DNA of 46,128 bases from positions 1 through 46,128 of the IMG/VR virus record IMGVR_UViG_3300008450_000068; one strand, 5' to 3'. This stretch comes from a virus. The notes below the pieces were generated by a model. It searched no databases, was not told the DNA's origin, and was given only the letters and a program-made list of their open reading frames with translations. The first letter of the stretch is position 1, and every line of letters begins with the position of its first letter. Shown in pieces: positions 33,224-40,037 of this stretch. A program made the translations under genes and the position numbers.

Positions 33224-34179
33224 TATGAGCGCATTTTCACGATAGCCCCGCGCCAAAGTTCGCCAAAGAACAAAGCGGGCGATTGATTAAAGTCAAATGA
33301 TGTGGCCACCTTAGATAGTAATCGCAATTGATTAATGTTAAAACACATATCGTTTGGTATTGAGTCAGAATAATGTTCTACTCGCGCACCTAAGCCTTCG
33401 TCAATATGTGTTGCTAAAAAGCCATCGTGAAAGAAACAGCGATTCAAGTCGTCAACAAAAGGGCGAAGGGTTTCAAGATCGTCAAAAAATCCTTCATACA
33501 ACAACTTTGGGTCAAGGTTTTCCTTATCCAATACGCGAGAAATGTCTGGCCATTGAGTCGATACGGTCTGCGTTCTTAACCAACGATTGTTTGAAAAATG
33601 GAAAGTCACTGCGTTTTCAGTAACCTGCAAAGCGACTGGCTCTTCATTGATGCGAATAATCTCGTTTACCGCATCATGTGGAATGACCATGTCAAATGGA
33701 ATTTTATGCTGCAACCAATACTGACAGATGACCACATTGTTAGTCGCATGTGCGAATTGATCCCGCAATAGAATACCACGCGCCCAAGGTCGGCTAGCAT
33801 CTTCGGCAATCATTGGCTCAAGAACCTTTAATGCCTTCAGAATACCGCCACCTAGAACAATCATTTCACCTTCAGGTTCGACATCAGGAAATATTTCTTC
33901 GACACAGTTGATGTGCGCTTTGAACTTACCAGATTTCACAGTGAGGCGACCAGCAGGGGTCATGCTCAAATGAACCGTATTATCTTGGCAGGTTTGAATC
34001 GCCTTGATAAAATCGACAGCTTTTGGTTGGCAGTTTATCCCTATCTCGATAGGACTGCACAGCGCGATACGGCCATTGTAACCCTTGATAAATCCGTCTT
34101 TGATACGGAAATGGGTTAAGGTCGGAATAATGTCTTTTTTGGCGACAGCACCTTGCACGAATTTGAGGTCAGCTAACAT
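33223..34179 (-). CDS. Sliding clamp-like protein (DnaN-like), 318 aa
   Basis: LKFVQGAVAKKDIIPTLTHF, then FIKGYNGRIALCSPI, is the start of a beta-clamp domain. RLTVKSGKFKAHINCVEEIF, FPDVEPEG and later LQVTENAVTFHFSNNRWLRT with QWPDISRVL match the repeated strand-strand-loop modules of bacterial clamps. At 318 residues it is shorter than cellular DnaN (about 366), suggesting a trimmed third domain. It would give processivity to the phage polymerase encoded downstream. Confidence 0.8.
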   Translation of the reverse strand: MLADLKFVQGAVAKKDIIPTLTHFRIKDGFIKGYNGRIALCSPIEIGINCQPKAVDFIKAIQTCQDNTVHLSMTPAGRLTVKSGKFKAHINCVEEIFPDVEPEGEMIVLGGGILKALKVLEPMIAEDASRPWARGILLRDQFAHATNNVVICQYWLQHKIPFDMVIPHDAVNEIIRINEEPVALQVTENAVTFHFSNNRWLRTQTVSTQWPDISRVLDKENLDPKLLYEGFFDDLETLRPFVDDLNRCFFHDGFLATHIDEGLGARVEHYSDSIPNDMCFNINQLRLLSKVATSFDFNQSPALFFGELWRGAIVKMRS

Positions 34180-34469
34180 TACACTGCCCCCCGAATATCA
34201 AATTTCCATTGTAAAGACTCAAATTCTTTGCGATTAGACTGTATAAAATCGGCGTGCATTTTTTGCTTGATAGCTTCCATACGTTTAAAATGTTCTTGCG
34301 CATCGAGTCTGACCTCGTCAACAGAAACATGTGAAAACTCACCGTATAGAAATGCATTTTGCTGTTGTAATGATCGTCGCTTTAAATCTTCAACATACAT
34401 TTTTTGAAGTTCTTTGTCAAAATCAGGAATAGAACGCACTTCATGAATATTTGGATCATATTGATACAT
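34179..34469 (-). CDS. Hypothetical protein, 96 aa
   Basis: MYQYDPNIHEVRSIPDFDKE, then a long charged helix (ELQKMYVEDLKRRSLQQQNA) and a second one (EHFKRMEAIKQKMHADFIQS). It appears largely alpha-helical, possibly coiled. It is encoded between DpdA and the clamp in the same mRNA, with 0-1 base spacing to both. Function unknown; a partner for either neighbour is possible. Confidence 0.65.
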   Translation of the reverse strand: MYQYDPNIHEVRSIPDFDKELQKMYVEDLKRRSLQQQNAFLYGEFSHVSVDEVRLDAQEHFKRMEAIKQKMHADFIQSNRKEFESLQWKFDIRGAV

Positions 34470-35369
34470 TTAAAACAACTCCTCTTGGTTAACTACAAAT
34501 GGTTTTTCTAAAGCGGTCATCATACGACCGAGTTCGGTATATGCCCAAACATTGTATGCCCAACGTGGATAGTTCAAATCTCGCATACGACTCAAATCGA
34601 AACCAGTGCGTTCGAGTTCATTTTCAAACGCTTTGCGATAAATTGGCGCCATTGTGTCAATATGCTGTCCTTCGATCTTTACGTTTGGGGAGCGTGCGGA
34701 AATTGCGAATTGTCCGAACTTTGGTACGTATATATTCCCGTGCGCGGCTAACTGAACCCATGACGAAGAGTCCACCGAGTACCATGGATACCTCGTCATC
34801 AGTGGTACACTTGTTAATCCGAATCCGTGAACCTTCAAACGCGGTCTTCCGCTTCCGTCTGTCAGATATTTTGCCCATATTCTGTCTAGCCATAAAAAGA
34901 GTTGTGGTGTAGAAATAGGAACCATGCCACCGAGGGTGATATATTCATAGTTCTTTATGTAATGTTCCAAATACCGCTCGTCTTCGCCATAGTGAAAGCA
35001 GGGAAGCGGGCGGGTACCTAATTCTTCCATAGCCATTTGATTTTGGTAAGTCTTATATGGGTCACCAATCCCATCGAGCACCGAAGACATCAAAATAATA
35101 TCTTCGTTTCGCTTTATATAGTCACAATATGCTGGTAAATCAATATGTTTACCCAAAGTGAAAGCCGAGAATGCGCCCGAATCTAAAAAGACTTTGTCGC
35201 CACGTTCACGGATTTTATCGACATACGCTTGCTTGCCGATATAGTGGTACGATTCAAGACGGTCAACACATTCATCATGACCTTGCTTTTCACGATCAGT
35301 CAACTTTTCGTAATAGGTTCCACCTGATACGAAGTTAGATGTGTATAAACCCGCGATGTAGATTTTCAT
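34470..35369 (-). CDS. dpdA: DpdA-like DNA 7-deazaguanine transglycosylase, 299 aa
   Basis: The pattern DSGAFSAF (63-70) and VHGFGLTSVPL (179-189) followed by SVDSSSW (197-203) matches the TGT-like fold of phage DpdA proteins. The early D-S-G corresponds to the general base and the later aspartate region to the nucleophile of tRNA-guanine transglycosylases. DpdA exchanges guanine in DNA for a 7-deazaguanine such as preQ0. The preQ0 genes lie just upstream (35867-39450) but in another transcription unit. At 299 residues it is a phage-type short form without a PUA domain. Confidence 0.87.
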   Translation of the reverse strand: MKIYIAGLYTSNFVSGGTYYEKLTDREKQGHDECVDRLESYHYIGKQAYVDKIRERGDKVFLDSGAFSAFTLGKHIDLPAYCDYIKRNEDIILMSSVLDGIGDPYKTYQNQMAMEELGTRPLPCFHYGEDERYLEHYIKNYEYITLGGMVPISTPQLFLWLDRIWAKYLTDGSGRPRLKVHGFGLTSVPLMTRYPWYSVDSSSWVQLAAHGNIYVPKFGQFAISARSPNVKIEGQHIDTMAPIYRKAFENELERTGFDLSRMRDLNYPRWAYNVWAYTELGRMMTALEKPFVVNQEELF

Positions 35370-35632
35370 GGCAGTTCAATTTCCTTGATTGTGATACGAT
35401 GAGCTTGTGGGGCTAATATTTGCATCGCATAAAAGCGACTTTGTTCTTCACGCATAGTGATAACGTGTCTTGGAGCGTTTAAAACATGCACTGTTACATC
35501 AACTAATCCGTATAAAGCATGAACATTGTCAATCACAATTAACGCCTCAACGCGACCACCCAGCTCTTTGCATAATTCACGTCGATACCATTGGGCGTGT
35601 TCGTATCGGTGAGCCACTATAATATGTTTCAT
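35366..35632 (-). CDS. Hypothetical protein next to DpdA, 88 aa
   Basis: MKHIIVAHRYEHAQWYRREL, then LIVIDNVHALYGLVDVTVHV and HRITIKEIELP: an alpha/beta small protein with a likely Rossmann-like start. It overlaps the DpdA start (ATGA) and the zinc mini-protein stop. It could modulate or complete the base exchange, but there is no motif to prove it. Confidence 0.65.
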   Translation of the reverse strand: MKHIIVAHRYEHAQWYRRELCKELGGRVEALIVIDNVHALYGLVDVTVHVLNAPRHVITMREEQSRFYAMQILAPQAHRITIKEIELP

Positions 35633-35742
35633 ACCTTCGCAGAGCCTTTACATTTTGGGCAAGTCTTTGGACATTTGCCAGTCTTGCCACCCCAAACCGT
35701 CCCCGATCCAAAACAGAATTTACATTTCTTTAATGTGGCCAT
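35629..35742 (-). CDS. Mini zinc-finger protein, 37 aa
   Basis: I start it at the ATG at 35740-35742, 9 bases after AAGGAG. The protein has C-K-F-C-F-G-S-G and C-P-K-T-C-P-K-C-K-G-S, close to one half of a DnaJ-type C-x-x-C-x-G-x-G zinc module. It is the first gene after the consensus promoter at 35771-35799, leading the DpdA-clamp-polymerase unit. It may serve as a small RNA/DNA-binding or folding helper; role unknown. Confidence 0.7.
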   Translation of the reverse strand: MATLKKCKFCFGSGTVWGGKTGKCPKTCPKCKGSAKV

Positions 35743-35770
35743 TTTAATAACTCCTTTGATTTGATGTTTA

Positions 35771-35799
35771 ATTATATCGGGTTTTACAATTAATTTCAA
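35771..35799 (-). promoter_or_regulatory. Near-consensus sigma-70 promoter for the DpdA/replisome unit
   Basis: On the minus strand TTGAAA (35794-35799) and TATAAT (35771-35776) are exactly 17 bp apart. The leader TAAACATCA follows, as at the 1750 and 41065 promoters. It sits just after a terminator, so transcription of DpdA, clamp and polymerase appears to be independent of the preQ0 genes. Confidence 0.85.
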
Positions 35800-35817
35800 T
35801 AAATTAATTGTCGACAT

Positions 35818-35848
35818 AAAAATAGCCACATGGTTAGTGGCTATTTTT
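35818..35848 (-). terminator. Terminator after PRTase-FolE
   Basis: AAAAATAGCCAC (35818-35829) and GTGGCTATTTTT (35837-35848) pair perfectly around a 7-base loop, with the T-run on both strands. It separates the preQ0 gene set (upstream) from the DpdA/replisome unit. Confidence 0.85.
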
Positions 35849-35866
35849 ATTATATCAGGAACTTAT

Positions 35867-36769
35867 TTAGCCGCGAGCCAATGCCAAGAACTCGGCGCGT
35901 GTTTCCGGTTGATCTTTGAATACACCACGTAATGCACAAGTAACCGTTTCAGAATTACTGTTACATACGCCACGTGATTCTACACAAAGATGTCGCGCAC
36001 TAATCCAAACACCGACACCTTTTGGTGCGATAATATCAAACATAGCATCTGCGATTTGATTGGTCATGCGCTCTTGAACTTGCAAGCGACGCGCAAACAT
36101 ATCTGCAAGGCGATCCATTTTTGACAATCCAACCACTTTACCATCAGGAATGTATGCGATAGTACATTTGCCGATAATTGCGGCTAAATGATGTTCGCAG
36201 TGGCTATAAATCGGAATGTCTTTACGTACCACCATTTCGTCGCAGCTTTCTGCACCATCTTCAAAGACTTTTAAAATATCTTCAGGTTTGATCGAATAAC
36301 CCGAAGTCCAAAACTGCCACGCTTTCGCAACACGTTCAGGAGTTTCTAGCAGACCTTCTCGACTAGGATTCTCACCAACGAATTGCAATAAACGAACAAT
36401 ATTGTCGGTAATCGAAGACTCCGCCGATTGCTCCCACGGAAATACCAACCACTTGTCTTTATAGATCGGATGGTCACGTTTGTCGATCAATGCGAAGAAG
36501 TCTAAATCAGGATGACTTTGCGCATAACGCTCTTGAGTAGTACCACTATCAATCAAGTCATCAATGATGCAATCAGCTTCATTGATATTGTCGGTTACCA
36601 CAATTTTGTCAGAATATGCGGCTACTAAATAGGATGCTGAAATACCACCGCGCGGAACACCATATATGTAAATCAATTCCTGTGATGGGTAAACTACCAT
36701 GATGTCTTCAGCGAGGCGATTCGCCAAATTATTTACATCCCTTTGAGTTAAAATAGTTTTGTTTGTCAT
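35867..36769 (-). CDS. folE: Phosphoribosyltransferase-GTP cyclohydrolase I fusion, 300 aa
   Basis: Residues 1-115 form a PRTase-like domain with the PRPP loop CIIDDLIDSGTT (67-78) and the end WLVFPWE (107-113). Residues 120-300 are GTP cyclohydrolase I: zinc/catalytic set SHCEHHLAAIIGKCTIAYIP with HLCVESRGV and the end RGVFKDQPETRAEFLALA. All the usual metal and substrate residues are kept. FolE makes dihydroneopterin triphosphate, the first step to preQ0. The attached PRTase might salvage guanine to GMP and so feed GTP, which is inference. No good ribosome site is seen; it follows the QueD stop by 44 bases. Confidence 0.88.
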   Translation of the reverse strand: MTNKTILTQRDVNNLANRLAEDIMVVYPSQELIYIYGVPRGGISASYLVAAYSDKIVVTDNINEADCIIDDLIDSGTTQERYAQSHPDLDFFALIDKRDHPIYKDKWLVFPWEQSAESSITDNIVRLLQFVGENPSREGLLETPERVAKAWQFWTSGYSIKPEDILKVFEDGAESCDEMVVRKDIPIYSHCEHHLAAIIGKCTIAYIPDGKVVGLSKMDRLADMFARRLQVQERMTNQIADAMFDIIAPKGVGVWISARHLCVESRGVCNSNSETVTCALRGVFKDQPETRAEFLALARG

Positions 36770-36813
36770 GATTATTCAATAAAGAGAAGGTTAAAAACGT
36801 TCTGAGGTTCCTG

Positions 36814-37281
36814 TTATAAATTCAACAATTCAACAGGGGCTAAATAAATCGCACTGTTTGCACCATGTTCGCTAACTTCAACGCTGGCGACCTTGACACG
36901 AGGTTTGTAACCAGCGTCTTTTAACCAGATTTCGGTGCTTTCAAAGATCAGTTTTGCAAATGCTTCACAGCCGGTTGCTTCGACAAATACGACATCTGCT
37001 AAACCTTCATTGTGCAAAGCGATAAAATGTTTACGTTTTGGATCATCTTCAGCCACTAACAACTTGTGGTCAAAGGTGTCCTCAAAACGTTGTTTCAATG
37101 ACTTCAGCGATCCAAAGTCAACCACCCAATTACGTACATCTAATTCTTCGGCTTCAAAGGTAATTTTAATACCTAGCGCATACCCGTGAATCAATCGGCA
37201 ATGCGACTCAGCTTTCCATTGCCGGAACGCTGCAGAAAATCCAAGGTCGGGTGTAAAAGTTTTTGTTGATTGGTAGGTCAT
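36814..37281 (-). CDS. queD: QueD-like 6-carboxytetrahydropterin synthase, 155 aa
   Basis: I start it at 37281 (MTYQSTKTFTPDLG), with AAGG 8 bases upstream and the previous stop overlapping. The core FSAAFRQWKAESHCRLIHGY (15-34) holds the catalytic cysteine (C28) and H32, and WVVDFGSLKSL, FDHKLLVAEDDP and VSEHGANSAIYL follow the family order. However the first zinc histidine is F19 and the third is Y34. This is a divergent QueD subtype of the preQ0 path between FolE and QueE. It could still be active with altered metal binding; that is unproven. Confidence 0.8.
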   Translation of the reverse strand: MTYQSTKTFTPDLGFSAAFRQWKAESHCRLIHGYALGIKITFEAEELDVRNWVVDFGSLKSLKQRFEDTFDHKLLVAEDDPKRKHFIALHNEGLADVVFVEATGCEAFAKLIFESTEIWLKDAGYKPRVKVASVEVSEHGANSAIYLAPVELLNL

Positions 37282-37282
37282 G

Positions 37283-37522
37283 TTAACCTTCAATTGAAAA
37301 AGTGTTTTCGTTTGGATCGAAAGATACCGTGAGCTTCGCCATACAAACCGGACACTCCATATCTTTCGCTTCGATGGCTTCTTGCGGCATTGGAACTGTT
37401 TCACCACGTTCTATGCGTTGACAAAGTTCTTCGATAATTGGACTCTTAGAACGAATGTCGTCAATTCGACGCAATAGTTCTTCAGTCGTTAGACCTGATA
37501 GACGGGTTGGAATATTAGACAT
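37283..37522 (-). CDS. Hypothetical protein with CPVC knuckle, 79 aa
   Basis: A helical N-terminus (LTTEELLRRIDDIRSKSPII) is followed by ECPVCMAKLTVSFDPNENTF, a half zinc finger with just two cysteines. It overlaps the QueC end and precedes QueD by 1 base. Lying inside the preQ0 operon it is a candidate accessory protein, but nothing identifies the function. Confidence 0.65.
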   Translation of the reverse strand: MSNIPTRLSGLTTEELLRRIDDIRSKSPIIEELCQRIERGETVPMPQEAIEAKDMECPVCMAKLTVSFDPNENTFSIEG

Positions 37523-38342
37523 TTAACTCACCATTCTTTACTAACAAATCACGAATTGTTGAAATGGTATAATCAACACCATCAGTCATCATTTCATCGT
37601 AATTCATTGTTTGCGGTACGTCCATTTCACCCAAAATAATCGCGCGAACTACCAAAGGATCAGGCAAGCCGGCATCTTCAAAACCTTTTGCACGTAATAC
37701 ATTTGCATGATTCATGTCGGTAGGTGGAAACTTTCCGTCATAGCTAGTATGACTATATGCTAAGGCTTCCCAGCAATCCGGCATATTCCACGCTAGTCGA
37801 ACCGTTTCAGCTTTGGTCGAGTTCATCAAAGGTGCATGGATGCGGAAAGCATCGTTTGCTTCCTTACGGATACCAAGCGACAGATTTGCCATGTCTTCAA
37901 ACGCATTGCGGAACGCTTCAGTACAGTCAGGATAATTCGCATTGTCTTCCTGACAGATACCTGTAACCAGGTTTCGGCAATCCAACTCGACCGCACGATT
38001 CATAGCCACAGTAAAGAAAAAGGTATTGCGCATTGGAACGAAGGTCAATTCGACTCGATCCCCGATTGTTTCTGCCATTTGATCAGCATTGCGGTATTGT
38101 TCCAGTTCTGAATCACTGGTCAATGGGCTGGTTGACTTCAGGATATTAGGTACAGATACTACCTCGTGAGAGGTGACGCCAGCTAATGCCGCAACATTAA
38201 TCGCGGCATCAATTTCGATTGAATGGCGCTGCCCATAATCGAATGTAATGGCGTGAACTTCATCAAAGTTTCGCTTTGCCCAAAATAGGCAGGTCGTTGA
38301 ATCCTGACCGCCTGATAAAATTACAAGTGCTTTCGTTTTCAT
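37515..38342 (-). CDS. queC: QueC-like 7-cyano-7-deazaguanine synthase, 275 aa
   Basis: The PP-loop SGGQDST (10-16) and FVPMRNTFFFTVAMNRAVEL and GICQEDNANYPDCTEAFRNA (the QueC-typical ATP and substrate regions) are all present. QueC turns CDG into preQ0 with ATP and ammonia. The usual zinc set (C-x8-C-x2-C-x2-C near the end) is missing; the matching region reads SHTSYDGKFPPTDMNHANVL. Length is normal-to-long (E. coli about 231). No amidotransferase (Gat) domain is fused. It overlaps the neighbouring membrane gene. Confidence 0.88.
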   Translation of the reverse strand: MKTKALVILSGGQDSTTCLFWAKRNFDEVHAITFDYGQRHSIEIDAAINVAALAGVTSHEVVSVPNILKSTSPLTSDSELEQYRNADQMAETIGDRVELTFVPMRNTFFFTVAMNRAVELDCRNLVTGICQEDNANYPDCTEAFRNAFEDMANLSLGIRKEANDAFRIHAPLMNSTKAETVRLAWNMPDCWEALAYSHTSYDGKFPPTDMNHANVLRAKGFEDAGLPDPLVVRAIILGEMDVPQTMNYDEMMTDGVDYTISTIRDLLVKNGELNV

Positions 38343-38533
38343 AATACATCAACCTCGGTTTCTTTAAAGAAGTTAACAACATTGCCGATGAAAACCACCG
38401 CCATTATGGTACCAACTACACCCCATACCCAGTCGGTAGCGTTAAATTTATCCAACATGAGATACGCGGTCATCATTTGAAACACCGGTATTTTTGAAGG
38501 TAGATTGTCTCGTTTAATTACACGCTTTTTCAT
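38339..38533 (-). CDS. Small membrane protein, 64 aa
   Basis: One transmembrane segment at about residues 33-52 (TDWVWGVVGTIMAVVFIGNV) follows a basic N-terminus (MKKRVIKRDNLPSK), giving a likely N-in topology. It is in the preQ0 operon between two other small genes and QueC. A membrane role with the modification enzymes is not evident, so it is noted as unknown. Confidence 0.65.
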   Translation of the reverse strand: MKKRVIKRDNLPSKIPVFQMMTAYLMLDKFNATDWVWGVVGTIMAVVFIGNVVNFFKETEVDVL

Positions 38534-38733
38534 TTAATTACATCCCCGATGTTTAATAATGCGTTAAAAATAAGATGCCGCAATGCTGATAGTTCATGAT
38601 GTTCAATACCATCAGCATTTATTGCAGGTTCAAATGGATTCTGAGTCATACCCTTTAATAGTTCCACTTCACGAAGTGTTAAATCCATCACCACGCGAAA
38701 ATTCGTAACGGGTGTGACTATAATCTTACCCAT
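38530..38733 (-). CDS. Hypothetical protein, 67 aa
   Basis: MGKIIVTPVTNFRVVMDLTL, then EVELLKGMTQNPFEPAINAD and HHELSALRHLIFNALLNIGD: a strand pair followed by two helices. It overlaps the membrane protein start (ATGA) and lies 3 bases after QueE. No family recognised. Confidence 0.6.
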   Translation of the reverse strand: MGKIIVTPVTNFRVVMDLTLREVELLKGMTQNPFEPAINADGIEHHELSALRHLIFNALLNIGDVIK

Positions 38734-38736
38734 GGA

Positions 38737-39450
38737 CTATTCCATTCCAAGAATTTTGTGCAATTGCAAACATAAACGGTAGCCATGATTCATGCACGAA
38801 TCAATTGCGGCTTTTAAATGACGTTTATTCTCTTGTGGGTCTTGGGTATCAATAGGTTGCACATAAACGATACCTTTGAAACCAGCATGGGGGCGTGCTA
38901 CTTTAGGCGATGCCGAATGCTCAAGCGCCAAGATAGGTAAACCATCGTCAGGATCAATCGAATCAGCATGCACCACATATTTATACGCCTTAATGTGGTG
39001 ATACAATGACTTATTAACTTTTCCTGCTTTTGGGCTACATACAATATGAAAATTCGGATGAATGAACAATACGCCCAAATCAACAAACAGCGTACCATTT
39101 GTCTCAACCTGAACAATCAAACCGCAATCCATCAACAATTTTTTAATCAAAGGTTGGATATTTTGACGAAATGGCTCACCGCCAGTGATAACCACAATAG
39201 GTTGCAAAGTCATTGACTCGCAAACTAACTCTGCGACTTGATTAGTGATTTGTGAAACACTCCAACGAACACCGTATGCATAATCGGTGTCGCAAGACGG
39301 GCATTGAAGATTGCAACCAGCTAAACGGATGAATATTGCCGGATTGCCAGCAAACATACCTTCGCCTTGAATGGTATAAAATATCGAGTTAATACTAAGA
39401 ATTAAACCATCGCCCAATTCTTGTTTAATAGGGATTTGCTTATTAAGCAT
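38737..39450 (-). CDS. queE: QueE-like 7-carboxy-7-deazaguanine synthase (radical SAM), 237 aa
   Basis: FYTIQGEGMFAGNPAIFIRL, then AGCNLQCPSCDTDY (about 44-57), contains the radical-SAM cysteines C-x3-C-x2-C. VVITGGEPFRQN is the SAM-binding stretch, and VQVETNGTLF is typical of QueE. It makes CDG from CPH4. Length is normal for QueE. GGAG precedes the ATG by 10 bases. It leads the preQ0 genes after a stem-loop at 39475-39496. Confidence 0.92.
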   Translation of the reverse strand: MLNKQIPIKQELGDGLILSINSIFYTIQGEGMFAGNPAIFIRLAGCNLQCPSCDTDYAYGVRWSVSQITNQVAELVCESMTLQPIVVITGGEPFRQNIQPLIKKLLMDCGLIVQVETNGTLFVDLGVLFIHPNFHIVCSPKAGKVNKSLYHHIKAYKYVVHADSIDPDDGLPILALEHSASPKVARPHAGFKGIVYVQPIDTQDPQENKRHLKAAIDSCMNHGYRLCLQLHKILGME

Positions 39451-39474
39451 TTAGACTACTCCAAGTTAAGGGAT

Positions 39475-39496
39475 CAGTGGGGACAATTCCCCACTG
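39475..39496 (-). terminator. CAGTGGGGA/TCCCCACTG stem-loop
   Basis: A perfect 9-bp G/C-rich stem with a 4-base loop lies between the paralogue-B gene stop and the QueE start. No T-run follows on the minus strand, so it may be a weak attenuator or a barrier to decay rather than a full terminator. Confidence 0.55.
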
Positions 39497-39547
39497 GTAC
39501 CGGAGTTACAACATTACAACTAAAGGAAGGTAAAACTTTGATGCGAA

Positions 39548-39931
39548 TTAAGCAGGTACTGCTGGGGCGGCTGGTGGGACGGGTGCGGCTGCTGCAGGCT
39601 TTGCTTCTTTCGCGGTGACTAAGCCGTGATATTTGCGCCATTTGCCATATTGAGTATGGATCGTACCAACAACCAAACCTTCAGCCAACAATGCATCAGT
39701 CAATGCTGCGCGAGTTACTGGCGTTTTGGCGGCTTTTGACATTGCATCGGCTACGTCCCAAACTTGTTTGGTTTTACCGGATGATGGACGAGTAACGCCG
39801 TTCTTTTCATCGAGTGCTGGTTTTGGTGCAGCAACTTTTGGCTCTTTTGGAGCTTTTGCTGCTTTTGGTGCAGCAGGAGCTGCTGGTGCTTGTGTTGTTT
39901 CTGCGGCTGCTGCTTTGTCTTTCTTGGCCAT
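39548..39931 (-). CDS. DNA-binding-like paralogue B with histone-H1-like N-tail, 127 aa
   Basis: I start it at the ATG at 39929-39931 (MAKKDKAAAAE), with GGAG 9 bases upstream. Residues 1-55 are a Lys/Ala/Pro-rich tail (PKAAKAPKEPKVAAPKPAL) like that of histone H1. The central domain (KQVWDVADAMSKA... to HTQYGKWRKYHG) matches paralogues at 6753-7478 and 40038-40658. The end is Ala/Pro-rich again. It may compact or shape DNA, but function is inferred. Confidence 0.75.
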   Translation of the reverse strand: MAKKDKAAAAETTQAPAAPAAPKAAKAPKEPKVAAPKPALDEKNGVTRPSSGKTKQVWDVADAMSKAAKTPVTRAALTDALLAEGLVVGTIHTQYGKWRKYHGLVTAKEAKPAAAAPVPPAAPAVPA

Positions 39932-40037
39932 TTCGGACTCCATATATTAAGTTGAGGGGTGAAACAATAAAACGATTGGTGAGATTGAATTATACTGTCA
40001 TGTTTTAAAGATGACTAGGACTTTCTTGTTGCTAAAA

